Below are positions 32,467 to 42,719 of a stretch of DNA of 64,000 nucleotides, piece by piece (position 1 is the stretch's first letter; every line of letters begins with the position of its first letter). The stretch is from Ephydatia muelleri (lineage: Eukaryota > Porifera > Demospongiae > Spongillida > Spongillidae), in the NCBI GenBank assembly GCA_013339895.1, contig JABACO010000006.1, forward strand, positions 4,457,542 through 4,521,541, written 5' to 3'. The notes under the pieces are model-generated. The model was not told the DNA's origin, searched no databases, and saw only the letters and a list, made by a program, of their open reading frames with translations. The translations under genes and the position numbers were made by a program.

Positions 32467-34519
32467 ACCACACCATAAACACATACACACATCCTTCCTA
32501 GCACAAGGACCATTACTGAATCCACCAGAACTTCATGTAGCTCTGACGAACTTTGGCAATGAAATGTTTGATGCGGAAATATTAGTGAAGGTGAGGACTG
32601 GTGTTCCTCTTCTATTATATATACGCAGCGGTGTGCGCTATAGCTGTAAGACAATGCATGTGAACATTGAGTAAGTGTTTAAATGACCAATGAAGGCAAA
32701 GATCTTTAATAGAGATACACTTCCATGATAGGATTGAGCTTCACTGTGTTTTTATTGCATCTCTACGATGCGTACAGTAAATCTGAAAACCTAATAATAG
32801 ACTGAGGCTCGTATTGCATGTAGATAGAAATAGGTACCTTCTTTGTCGGATGTGTCCTCTAAATCTATATGCAATTGTAGTACGTCATCAGTTGCCTCTG
32901 CGCACCACCACCCAGCGCATCTAGCGTTCATGCCAAAGTGATAAGAAAGAAAGAAGCTCTAATACACGGGCATGCGACAATAAAGGGACATGAGAAAAGC
33001 AAGCTTCTCTGCCAAACTGAAGCAGGATTGCGTACCGTGCAGTCATTACGCATAATCTCCTCATACCATGCACGCACATAGATAGTATTATGATACTGTC
33101 GTATCGCGCGTCATGAGCTCAATAGACGCTCATGCGCGTGGCTTATCCACGCCATGAATGAATGAATGAATAGCGCCTTTCATTTATATTTATGTGATGG
33201 TTTCCTCCAGAAATATGTTGGTACTTTCGGATAAACTACACTTTTTCGATTACAAGATTGAGCAGCGGTGCGGCTGTTCTCTATGCTAGTGCATGCAACG
33301 TGCATGGCTTATCTACGCCATGAATGAATAGTGCCTTTATTTATATTATATGATGGTTTATTTCAGTTTCCTCCAGAAATATGTTGGTACTTTCGGATAA
33401 ACTACACCTTTTCGATCACAAGATTGAGTAGCGGTGCAGCTGTTCTCTATGCTAGTGCACGCAACGTGCAGGCGCACACTAGATCCTTCGTCACCTTCAC
33501 CGTCAACAACCTTACAGCTGACGACGTGTACATCATTGTCGCCAGGATTGAGCTCATCGGTGGTGATGTGGTCCAAACGAACAGTAGTAAGTCTATGGCA
33601 CCATGCATGCGCGGTTTGTGTACATATATACTCTGTGACATGCGCTATATGTATCAACTGTTACATTCAAACTGTGCCAGGCATAGTGATGTCGTCGTCA
33701 TATTTGCCGCACATGACATCAGCTGTTGACTCCACCTTGCTTCCCAGCTCTGTAGCGAATTCTCAAGGTTAAATATAAATTCGTGCATGAAGCATTCCTG
33801 TATATACCTATACTGATGGTAATATTTGCAGAGTCACTCGTGCCCCTCGGCTATTGGGTCGGGTACGTTTGTATTGCCATCGTCCTGTTTGGAGCCGCCA
33901 TGGTTCTGATAGGAGTTTTCATCTATCTGCGATACAGGAAACGTGAGTACAAAGGTTCAATGCACAATAGCTGAACAACACATTTCGTTGCTCATGGCTG
34001 ATTTGTCAATAAATGTGAATTGCACAAGCAACAGGATGCATTGTTTTGTGTAAACATTTGAAACTGCTAACAGGAACTGATTACCTGAAGTTTGGTAAAT
34101 TGGGTGCCATGCTGCAGATGTTTCTATCCGTATAAAGAAAGTGGGCGGAGCTGTAGTTGACACAAAAACAATCATTTTCTTTCCCAGAGGCCAACAAGAC
34201 TTTAGATCCCATTCCAGCAGCAGTGACTCAAGTGGACGTCAAAAACCAAACAAAAGTGGCTTCATCCCTCGTCTGCAATCCGATTTATGAAGGGGGAGCC
34301 GTCTATGAGACTGTCCCTGAAACGCAAACGCGTCGGTCATTGCGGAGTAACTCCAATACTTTCAGCTACTGGGATAAACATAAGAGGACGTCTTCCGTTG
34401 GTGTGGGATCGATCAGCAGCAGCATTTTGGAGACGAGTTGTAATGACTACGCGAGGAGGGAAGAATGGGTTAACGTTTCAAACGTTTCCAAAGATGAACA
34501 AAGATACATATATACTTAA
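31567..34519 (+). CDS. Ig/FN3 type I transmembrane receptor, eight exons
   Basis: Exons 31567-31627, 31691-31948, 32005-32307, 32502-32590, 33367-33586, 33681-33767, 33832-33942 and 34188-34519 join in frame to 486 residues. Introns are phase 1 except the fourth (phase 0), which splits the second FN3-like module. Order: signal peptide (MNRYYRCILLVLLSIGLTTA), Ig-like domain (21-106, Cys in FNCSE and FQCID), FN3 domain (about 107-207, LNLSWDEPF), FN3-like module (208-310) and a short Ser-rich stalk. A transmembrane helix (about 347-372) leads to a 114-residue tail with RYRK, an NPIY motif (407-410) and a nearby Tyr 416. NPxY motifs bind PTB or endocytic adaptors, so signalling or internalisation is likely, but there is no kinase domain. 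Ligand unknown; adhesion or self/non-self recognition is inference. Confidence 0.75.
32379..32464. repeat. (CA)n microsatellite in intron 3
   Basis: About 85 bp of CA repeat, 38 bp before the exon 4 acceptor. A length-variable site so near an acceptor could affect splicing. Confidence 0.95.
32655..33130. other. large fourth intron of the receptor gene
   Basis: Intron 4 (32591-33366) is 776 bp, far longer than its neighbours. It holds no recognised element apart from the duplicated exon segment at its 3' end. Confidence 0.5.
33134..33300 (+). pseudogene. tandem partial duplicate of receptor exon 5
   Basis: Repeats the 3' part of intron 4 plus the first about 90 bp of exon 5 (AAATATGTTGGTACTTTCGG onward), with a period of about 165 bp against 33297-33460. 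The duplicate lacks the TTTATTTCAG acceptor block found in the functional copy and stops at GTGCATGCAACG. It therefore looks unspliceable. Confidence 0.85.
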
Positions 34520-35407
34520 ATAACAATGCCGCACTTTTGTGCCACGTTACAATAGTACACTGTACCGTTTAGGCATGTTTCGCAGTAGTGTTTGCATATA
34601 AACGTCATGCGCATATACTTCGTGCAGCAGTCAACTTAATCTTGCTATTGTGATATTTTACCTATCTATGCAGTATATTTTATATACGCATGCAGCGAAT
34701 GTACATGTACGTACAGCTAAAAAATAAATTAAGTAGGAGATGTAAGGGAGGGGGGGAGGGGGGGGGGGGGGGCGATGATAAATACTGAAGCGGTGCGTTG
34801 TTACCAACCATGCGATGCCTTCACAACTGTATGTTGGTAGTTTACAGTATACATGTATGAGCTGCATGCATGCTCCATCCACTGTTGATATGGTTGTCCA
34901 TTTGCTCTCCATGCATGAACATTGATGTTGAAAAGGACCATAAACATGATTGAGTGTGCAAATAAATGAAAGGGAATGAGCTAAAAGTAGAAATTTGCGG
35001 GTGGATATGCATGTACTGTATGAACATTCGTTAGGCCCCCATTAGTTGATTCATACTTTCTGGTCAGGGCTTTTTCAATTTATCATGCTGACGTGGGGAG
35101 GGGCGGGAAGGGGTGCAATATAAAATTGAGAACACGAGTAACAACAACCAGAGCCTGTGAAACAAAGCGACACATGCGAAACGTATCTGGTCCCGGCACC
35201 TCCTCCCCAATAGTGGGGCGGACGCTAGAGATATGCGATGATGTAATCTGGTGGTATAATGTAAGACGTATAGTCGTTTGATGTGAACGTTTTGCTAGCG
35301 AAGAAGCACTTGTACAAAATGCCTTCATGCACGTCAGGAATGAAAAAAGCGAAGCGGCGTGTGAAATACCTCCAAACTCGAGACGAAGTTTTAGAATCAG
35401 CACGGGC
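34520..35407. other. no gene recognised; poly(G) at 34748-34774
   Basis: 3' flank of the receptor gene. AATAAA at about 34721 may be its poly(A) signal. A G-rich run is at 34748-34774. The 108-codon minus frame at 35083-35409 has no recognisable content. Confidence 0.4.

Positions 35408-35445
<38 letters not shown>
35408..35445. repeat. (ATA)n tract at the 5' junction of the intact retrotransposon
   Basis: About twelve ATA units directly before the retrotransposon. A second TAA tract ends the element at 39207, so the element lies between copies of the same simple repeat. Confidence 0.95.
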
Positions 35446-35447
<2 letters not shown>

Positions 35448-38400
35448 GGGAGCTAAAATAATGGCGGTAACAATTGTTTTGTATACCAGTTCTCTGTAAA
35501 GCTTTTTAAACTGGGTGGAACAAGGTGTTGCGCTTGCAATGGAGTCAGTGCCCGATGCAAGTCCTGTGCGTGCGTCAAAGCAGGCCGCCCTTGTTCAAGC
35601 TGTCAGCCTTCGAAGCGGAATCGGTGTTGCAATTTAGACGCTCCGTCACTACATGTACGCAACTGCGACCTTGATTTGACTACATCGCAACCAGTTTCTC
35701 CCCTACCTGACCACAGTGTGAATGTCCTAACGCAATCGGATTCACAGTCATCCACCACCGCGCAAGAACCTTTGCCACTTACACCTCCAGCTGTCATAAT
35801 GCCACAGCTGCTTCCCACTCAACCGCAATCACCTTCGCCGCCCTCCCAGATAGTTCCGTTATCCTCTTCTACGTTACAAGGCCTACCCTTTCCAGGCCCA
35901 TATCAACCACCCTCGACATCTAGGCAAGCATTTTCTGATCTTCCACGTCAATGTGCATCCCCTGAACCCGTAGTCCAGTCACGACCCTCGAATGCTTCAT
36001 CCCCACTATCTGGGTGTCTCCCAGAGCCTCATCTAGTCAGCACTCACAGGAAGCAGTGTATAGTTGATGGATGCCAGGAGTTCATTGCACCAACTATGTG
36101 GCGAAGTCACATGAACCTCCACGCTAAAGGGGTTTTTCCTGGTGAAGTACCTACCTGGTGGTTACAGGAGCAGAACCTTACTGTCTGCACAAACTGTTTC
36201 TGCCTTGTAGCAGTGTCCCGTTTTACATCTCATTTGGATAAGTGCTCCACGATTGTTGTTTCAGGTTGTCGTAGTTTCCCTCATAGCTCCCTAGGTGTCT
36301 CATGTCCTTCCGAAAATCCTCTCCCTGCACTTCCTTCATGGGAGGAGGTATGTGAACTACAATGTCCAACAATCCGCTACATTCCACACAAGGCCAGGCC
36401 GGCAGTTGCACGTGTCCTGTCTGATGTCCTGAGGTCAATCTGCTTTGAGAACTCAGAGGAGGCATGGTTGAAACTTTTTATGCTCCCCAAATGTGTGCTG
36501 CGAGCTTCTAAGCGGGGTGGGCGCCACTGCAAGCATCCATCAATAGAGCAGCTATGCGGCTTGTGGTCTCAAGGGGACATTGGCGGCATATGGAATAGAA
36601 TTAAAAGGCGTCCTGTCATCCCTCCTCACAAACAAAATTCTCCAATAGACGTATCCAAAAAGAAGATCTCTTCAGCTATAGGTCTGGGTAGAGAGGGGTT
36701 ATTAGGGAAAGCTTGTCAGGCCTTGGTTTCTCCAGGCATAGCTCCTAATACCCAAGAGGTTTGGAATTCACTTCAACAGAAACACCCTAAGGGAGCTCAG
36801 CCTTCTCTACCTACATCTTCCAGTCCTCCTGTCACTCATGTGTTGCCACAGGACTTTAACATCTTATCAGTTCTTCATTCATTTCCCAAGGGTACAGCAT
36901 GTGGGCCATCAGGGCTTCGCATTCAGCATCTACTTGATTCTGCTCAAATCCATCTATCAGTTCCTCTCTGCTCCTCTTTGCGTGGTGTAGTAGACATCCT
37001 GGTCAGTGGCAGAGCTCCAATTTCAGTATCAAAGTTTCTGGCTGGTGGATCTCTCACTGCATTGGTGAAGAACAAGGAGGGTCGCCCATTGGATATTCGC
37101 CCTATTGCAGTTGGAGAGGCCTTGAGACGCTTAACAGGGAAGTGTCTTTGTATCATCACTAAGCCCAAAGCCACCGATTTCTTTGCTCCTTTGCAATACG
37201 GAGTCGCATGCACAGCTGGGGCAGAAAAGGTCATTCATGGGGTTAGGAGCTGCATCAAGGAGCATTGGTTAGATGATAATTTTACTGTCTGTAAGGTGGA
37301 TATGTCCAATGCATTTAACTGTGTGTCTCGTCAGGCTCTCCTGGAGGAATGTGCAGTCCATTTCCCAGAACTTCTTCCCTGGGTAGGATGGTGCTATGGC
37401 TCACAACCAACTTTATGGCACCCGCTTGGACAGTTGAGTTCGGAGGTTGGTGTCCAGCAAGGGGATCCGCTGGGTCCACTTCTCTTTTCCTTAGTTCTAC
37501 ACAAGGTTGTGTCATATATCGCACAGGACAGGGAGTGTCTGCCTCTACTTTTTAACGGTTGGTACCTGGATGATGGGGTTTTGTTGGGGCACTCACAAGC
37601 AGTTAATCTGGCTTTGACTCTCATTCAAAAGATGGGTCCATCTTTGGGTCTTTTCGTCAATGTATCTAAATGTGAGTTGTTTGGATGTGGAGACCTGTCT
37701 TCTTTTCCTCCTGAGATGAAGGTGTCACGAGTACCCAACCTTGTGATTCTGGGTGCTCCAATTGGGGATCTCATTTTTTGTGCTAAGTTCGTGGCGCAAA
37801 AACGAGCTGATGCAGCAGTACTATTATCCCAGTTGGCAGAAGTAGGAGCGGAGGATCCTCAGGTAGCTTTCCTTCTGTTACGGCAGTGTGCGGCATTCTG
37901 CAAGTTAGTCCATTTGGCTCGCTCCGCACCTCCTTCACACATTGCAGAGGGCTTGGCGCTGTTTGACAAGGACGTACGCCAATGCTTTGCTGAATGCACA
38001 GCTGTAGATGCTGCTGATGTGGAGTGGATGCAAGCACAGCTTAGCCTTAGTAGGGGTGGGCTTGGCCTCCGTAGCTTGTCATCCCATTGTGTTGCAGCAT
38101 ACCTTGCCTCCATCAGCAGTTCTGGCTGTGACAAGTGGAATCTTTTAGTGGAGCCAATCGAACTCTTTAATGGGTTAGTACCAGCGGAGGATGCAATAAC
38201 TCTGGAAACATTAGCCACCTCTAACATGCGCCAGCACTCCCTGTCCGGAAAAATTGAAGACCAGCAGTTTCGGCAACTGTTTCACATCTCTTCTCCTGCC
38301 AATAGAGCTCGCTTGCTATCAATTTCATCTCGTCATGCTGCTTCGTGGCTTACTGTTGTCCCCTCCCCAGGCCTTAACTTGCATCTGGAGCCAAATGAAT

Positions 38401-39203
38401 TCCAGATTGCTGTGAAGTGGTGGTTAGGAATGGATGTTTCGTTTGGTTCTTGCTGTCCTCACTGCCCTGACCACAGGCTGGACCCGCTTGGTCACCATGC
38501 ACTGACGTGCAAACACGGGGGGGATGTAGTCTTACGTCACAACAGCCTACGGGATGTTTTTGTGGAGTTTTGCCACAGAGCCTGTCTAGGTGGTCAGGTA
38601 GAAGTGGGAAGTGGTCAAGGTCATGACAGGCTTAATTCTCGTCCTGCAGATGTTTTGGTTAAAAACTGGCACCTTGGCAAACCTGCTGCATTTGACCTCA
38701 CCATCACTTCTCCGCTTAATCCAACCACTTTGACGGAAGCGGGAGTGAAGTGTGGGTCATCTGCTCAGGTTGCCGAGGTTAGGAAGCACGCTGCTAATGA
38801 TGGGAAATGTAAGGAGCTGGGGTGGGTATGTATTCCACTAGCTGTGGAGTCGTATGGATGCTGGGGCATGGAAGCCCAGGAATCTTTTAAACGTCTGGCG
38901 GCTCGTCTAGCGATCCAAATGGGATGCAGCAGATCGCAGGCTACTGCCACATTGTACCAGAGGCTGAGCCTTTCCCTCGTGAGAGCTAATGCAAGAGCAT
39001 TGCTCTCCCGTGCAAGGGTTCATTTGGAGGAGGGGGGTTGAGGTGTGAGTGTGGATTTATAGTTATAGGTGACTTTACTATAATTAAGGTGCATTTATTT
39101 AGACCAGTATATGTGTTGATTGTGTATTATTATAGTACATGTAATAATAATAATAATAGTGCATTTATTCTCATTAGTGTATTCTTGTATCCTGTATATG
39201 TTT

Positions 39204-39206
<3 letters not shown>
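35446..39206 (+). mobile_element. intact RLE-type non-LTR retrotransposon flanked by (TAA)n
   Basis: A single long frame with zinc fingers, RT and a C-terminal restriction-like endonuclease, about 165 bp of 3' sequence after the stop, and a TAA repeat on each side. There is no LTR and no apurinic endonuclease. R2/R4/NeSL-type elements share this plan and are often site-specific; Dong, an R4-clade element, is known from TAA repeats. The exact clade is not resolved here. Confidence 0.85.
35457..39041 (+). CDS. non-LTR retrotransposon polyprotein: zinc fingers, RT, restriction-like endonuclease
   Basis: Target-primed retrotransposition protein. The frame is open from 35457 (stop codon at 35454) to 39041 with no ATG until about 35799. 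The Cys-rich module at about 35526-35631 (CCACNG..CKSCACVKAGRPC..CCN) is in this frame, so a start upstream of it must be non-AUG or lost by a small indel near the ATG at 35461. Next are two zinc fingers (about 36055 C-x4-C..H-x3-H; about 36187 CxxC..HxxxC) and RT with VDMSNAFN (about 37300), GVQQGDPLGPLLF and the catalytic YLDDG (about 37563). The zinc knuckle CCPHC..LGHHALTC (about 38453) and the endonuclease RPADVLV..AFDLTITSP (about 38640-38710) follow. Length about 1195 codons, within the usual range. No internal stops, so recently active. Confidence 0.88.
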   Translation, partial: NNGGNNCFVYQFSVKLFKLGGTRCCACNGVSARCKSCACVKAGRPCSSCQPSKRNRCCNLDAPSLHVRNCDLDLTTSQPVSPLPDHSVNVLTQSDSQSSTTAQEPLPLTPPAVIMPQLLPTQPQSPSPPSQIVPLSSSTLQGLPFPGPYQPPSTSRQAFSDLPRQCASPEPVVQSRPSNASSPLSGCLPEPHLVSTHRKQCIVDGCQEFIAPTMWRSHMNLHAKGVFPGEVPTWWLQEQNLTVCTNCFCLVAVSRFTSHLDKCSTIVVSGCRSFPHSSLGVSCPSENPLPALPSWEEVCELQCPTIRYIPHKARPAVARVLSDVLRSICFENSEEAWLKLFMLPKCVLRASKRGGRHCKHPSIEQLCGLWSQGDIGGIWNRIKRRPVIPPHKQNSPIDVSKKKISSAIGLGREGLLGKACQALVSPGIAPNTQEVWNSLQQKHPKGAQPSLPTSSSPPVTHVLPQDFNILSVLHSFPKGTACGPSGLRIQHLLDSAQIHLSVPLCSSLRGVVDILVSGRAPISVSKFLAGGSLTALVKNKEGRPLDIRPIAVGEALRRLTGKCLCIITKPKATDFFAPLQYGVACTAGAEKVIHGVRSCIKEHWLDDNFTVCKVDMSNAFNCVSRQALLEECAVHFPELLPWVGWCYGSQPTLWHPLGQLSSEVGVQQGDPLGPLLFSLVLHKVVSYIAQDRECLPLLFNGWYLDDGVLLGHSQAVNLALTLIQKMGPSLGLFVNVSKCELFGCGDLSSFPPEMKVSRVPNLVILGAPIGDLIFCAKFVAQKRADAAVLLSQLAEVGAEDPQVAFLLLRQCAAFCKLVHLARSAPPSHIAEGLALFDKDVRQCFAECTAVDAADVEWMQAQLSLSRGGLGLRSLSSHCVAAYLASISSSGCDKWNLLVEPIELFNGLVPAEDAITLETLATSNMRQHSLSGKIEDQQFRQLFHISSPANRARLLSISSRHAASWLTVVPSPGLNLHLEPNEFQIAVKWWLGMDVSFGSCCPHCPDHRLDPLGHHALTCKHGGDVVLRHNSLRDVFVEFCHRACLGGQVEVGSGQGHDRLNSRPADVLVKNWHLGKPAAFDLTITSPLNPTTLTEAGVKCGSSAQVAEVRKHAANDGKCKELGWVCIPLAVESYGCWGMEAQESFKRLAARLAIQMGCSRSQATATLYQRLSLSLVRANARALLSRARVHLEEGG

Positions 39207-39234
<28 letters not shown>

Positions 39235-39236
39235 CG
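39207..39236. repeat. (TAA)n tract
   Basis: About nine TAA units between the 3' end of the intact element and a truncated sister copy that begins right after the repeat. Confidence 0.95.
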
Positions 39237-39472
39237 ATGTGAAGTGCAGCGAGTTAGGTTGGTTATGTATCCCTCTTGTGGTTGAGTCATATGGCGCATG
39301 GGGGAAAGAGGCTATGGAGTCATTTTCGAGTCTAGCCTCTCGCCTAGCCATAACATCATCAAGGCCTAAATCTGCTGTTCTATCAGAGCTGTATGGCCGG
39401 CTCAATCTGAACCTAGTAAGGGCTAATGTGAGGGCTATAATGTCCCGATATTGCCCTCTAAATTCTTTCTGA
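39237..39472 (+). pseudogene. 5'-truncated RLE-retrotransposon copy
   Basis: Starts at VKCSELGWLCIPLVVESYGAW and runs to the family C-terminus, then a stop. Only the last 77 codons remain. The junction with the TAA tract suggests insertion into the repeat. Confidence 0.85.
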
Positions 39473-39571
39473 GGTGTTATTTAGCTTTGGTCATGTTCTT
39501 GTGTATTTTGTTTGTCAATAATAATAAATAATCAATGCAAAAAAAAAATAAAAAATAAAAAAATAATAATA

Positions 39572-39603
<32 letters not shown>
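39473..39603. repeat. A-rich tract with (TA)n and (TAA)n
   Basis: AATAATAAATAATC, an A-rich run, TATATATA and then (TAA)n lie between two opposite-facing retrotransposon copies. Confidence 0.8.
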
Positions 39604-39605
<2 letters not shown>

Positions 39606-40290
39606 GGATACAAGAATACACTAATGAGAATACTCAAGAAGGGGAGCACGGGCACATCTGAGGAGGATGGCTCTTGCATTCTGTCTCATCAGTGTGACAG
39701 CCAGCAGACAGTACATTTGGCACAGTGCCTCAGTTTCACAGATTCCCACTTGCATAGCTAGCCTCTTGCTCAATCTAGAGTAGCATTCTTTGGCTTCACA
39801 TCCCCAACCACCATAGACTTCCACCACTAATGGAATACATGTCCAGCCCAACCTTGCACACATCTGATCATTCTTGGCATGCTTTTCAATCTCACCAACC
39901 TCTGCAGAGTTGCCTGAAGCCAAACTCGCTTCCAGAATCAAGTCCGTATTAAGCGGATGAATGACTTTCAGGTCAAAAGCTGCAGGGTTGGAGAGGGACC
40001 AGTTTGGCACCAGCACATCAGCTGGCCTAGAAAAGTCTATGCCTGGACCTTTCTCCAGTTGAGGAGATAAGCATGCTTTGGAGCACAGGTTGGCAACACA
40101 GTCTCTCAGCTTATTGTGCCGTGCAATGACATCCCCTCCAGAACGACATGTAAGGGCGTGGTGGCAATCTGGATCAAGGGCACTTGAGCAGAAGGGACAT
40201 TTACTGTCAGCTGAGAAGACAGGTAGACCTAGCCACCATTTTAATAGGACTTGCATCTCTTGAGGCTCCAAAGCTAAGTCATTGTAATAA
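39604..40290 (-). pseudogene. 5'-truncated RLE-retrotransposon copy, minus strand
   Basis: An open frame of 200-plus codons from LALEPQEMQVLLKWWLGLPV through CPFCSSALDPDCHHALTC, RHNKLRD, RPADVLVPNW and FDLKVIHPL to the end. It is a different subfamily from the intact copy but close to 49281-50130. The 3' end shares a TATTCTCATTAGTGTATTCT motif with the 3' region of the intact element (about 39165). The 5' break is at an AATAATAAC sequence. Confidence 0.85.
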
Positions 40291-40317
40291 TAACAATATA
40301 TTATTAAATAATACATA

Positions 40318-40391
40318 TACACATGCATTATGGCATGTAATTCGTGCCAAAACGAAAAAAGATTACATTGCGTATATATTTTTATTTTATT

Positions 40392-40425
<34 letters not shown>

Positions 40426-41232
40426 TCAGGGTTAAACGAGAGAAATTTCGAAATAACCGAGTCATAAATAGAGAAAATAGACATCGTGGGACGCTACACC
40501 TGGACTAGTTCCTCCGAACGTGAATAGAGGTAAGTATGTCCGATGTACACAAAGCTCTTACTATGAGCAGCATCCACGCTTCCGTCTCCCGCGATTATAT
40601 GATCTGCATTTTCCCCCACCACGCGACTTCCTCTTCATCTCTCATACAGGCCTCCGCTTTAATTTGCGATGACTGCTAGTACGTGATTGGAACATACTAA
40701 AAGACGCCCGCGTTCCTTTGCCACACCCTTGGACATGTACTGCTATATAATAAACTAGCACAGGAGAAGAGTGCCAACACAGGGAACGAGAAACGTAACT
40801 GTGGCTGGAGAGTTAACACTTTGCAGTACTAACCCAGTCCACCAATCAAACTACAGAACGCAACATTGCATTCCTGGGGTGAAGTGTATGTCATATACAA
40901 TAGACCCTTCCCTTTAAGAAGAACTCCGGACGTGATATCACTAATCAACGTACTTCACGAATTGGGTTAAGTATACGTTAATGAGTGATGTCACGTCCGG
41001 AGTTCTTTAAAGGGAAGGGTCTATTTCTTGTTGTAAACATGAGCATGTGATATTGTTTCAGAAATGATGCCAGGTGTAGACTTAGTCTGGGTACCTAACT
41101 GATGATGGGTACCCAGACTAGTGTAGAAATAAGCTAGAGGCTTTAATTTGTCTGTCCATGGGGGGTTGACCTTGCATATCAATCTGCTTCTTCCTGTATG
41201 TGGGTATGGTGCTATATGCTGATGATATCATC
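40318..41232. repeat. left arm of an inverted duplication (partner 48464-49225)
   Basis: Reverse complement of 48464-49225 at high identity. It includes a poly(T) run (about 40394-40427) and an LTR-like core at about 40500-40866 with TGCTATATAATAAAC. At the inner end GMVLYADDIICTS can be read (41202-41242), an RT active-site remnant, so part of the arm derives from a retroelement. It carries a MITE the partner lacks. Confidence 0.85.
40899..41025. mobile_element. 127-bp MITE with about 45-bp inverted ends
   Basis: Ends AATAGACCCTTCCCTTTAA and its inverse, continuing through AGAACTCCGGACGTGATATCAC. The equivalent position in the other arm (about 48648) is uninterrupted, so this is an insertion with a visible empty site. 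Confidence 0.92.
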
Positions 41233-41319
41233 TGTACATCAGTTTAAATAATATAATTATGTTTAAAATCATTGAATCTTCTCTTCTATTCTGTTTTGCA
41301 GCACACAAATGTGAAAAAT

Positions 41320-41775
41320 TACACAGTTCTTGTCTGGAAGTTAAGGTGGAGGCTGGTAGTCAATTGACACCTGAGCTTAAGGTAATCTCACCCAGCAGAT
41401 GTTCTGGTGGCTGATTGGGAGAGAGGAAGGCCAGCTGCTTGTGATATTACTGTTACCTCACCACCCACCCAGGCTGCTTTTCTGAATGATGCAGGTACTG
41501 CATCTGCTGTTGCCGAGTCTCACAAACATGTTTCCAAAGGCCCTAATTGCCAGGAACTGAGCAGGGTGTGTGTTCCCCTGGCTGTTGAGACATATGGCAA
41601 CTAGGGCAGAGAAGCAAACATCACATTCTCCTGTTTGACCTCTGGACTTGTAGTCTGTGTTTCTCTGCCTAAAAGTAAGGTCACTTCAGATCTTTATGGC
41701 AAACTGAGCCTCATATGCATTGTCTGTAGCAAGCGCCATTTTGGCAAGAAGCCTGCCCCAACCTATTGATTTAGT
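41320..41775 (+). pseudogene. RLE-retrotransposon 3' fragment
   Basis: Pieces LEVKVEAGSQLTPE, then after a frameshift DVLVADWERGRPAACDITVT, HKHVSKGPNCQELSRVCVPL and a terminal YGKLSLICIVCSK-like end. Close to the 21185-21950 copy. Confidence 0.75.
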
Positions 41776-41999
41776 GTAGTTTATGCATTATTTTTTGGAA
41801 CTGTGGATAGTTTTTAAAAAGTAGTGATGTTATATTCTTTCATGTAATTGTATTTGTATTATTATCATTGATTAACATCATAATAATAATGACAATTACA
41901 AACTGCGTACACCACATATCCATATCACTATTACTAACACTAAGCACTAAAATGTACACAAATTCAAACCAACAGTTCAACTGCAACTATGCACTAATT

Positions 42000-42580
42000 C
42001 CCTACCTAAAATGGCCTTAGCCACTGATCTCACTAAGGATAAATTGATATGGCCATAGATTTCTGCAATCATTTTTGGATTTGAGGCTGGCCTGGCTGAT
42101 TGCAAGCAGAGAGGCTAGGCAGGAGAACACACTCTGAGCCTCTTCCTCCAATTGCCATATGTCTCGACGGCAAGTAGAATGCATGACCACCCCAACTCCT
42201 GGCACTTAGCATCGTTGGCTGCATGCTTCCTTGATTCAGCTACAAATGCTGCTGCCCCAAGTGCCACACTAGCTTCACTGAGGGTAACAGGAGTGAGGGA
42301 CAATGTAATAGTGACGTAGGTTTTCCTCTGTCCAAACCCTGAACAAGGACATCTGCAGGGCGGGAGTTGACATTATCTCTGCCTAAGCCATATCCCACTT
42401 CGGCCTTTACTGGAAGATAGGCATGACAACAGAAATCAGCAAAGATGTCTCTCAGATGGTTATGCTGAGCAATGACATCTCCACCATGTCTACAGGAGGC
42501 AGCATGATGACTAAGCGGATCGAAGGCAACGCCAGGGCAAAAGGGGCACAGAGAACCACCTGAGGTATCTAGATCCATTA
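42000..42580 (-). pseudogene. RLE-retrotransposon 3' fragment, minus strand
   Basis: The minus strand reads MDLDTSGGSLCPFCPGVAFD, then LSHHAASC, QHNHLRD, SRPADVLVQGLDRGKP, then QELGWSCILLAVETYGNW. Two frames are needed. Tail-to-tail with 41320-41775 across a CATAATAATAATG sequence, and its 5' break is at TATATATTATTATAA. Confidence 0.8.
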
Positions 42581-42719
42581 TATATATTATTATAACTTAA
42601 ATGAGAAATACAATGGGCTGCTCAAATGAATACATCACATGTATTATTATTATCCCATGATTATTAATAATTACTCATTTCACAAATGAATCATAAATGA
42701 AACACACTACTAACCTCAC

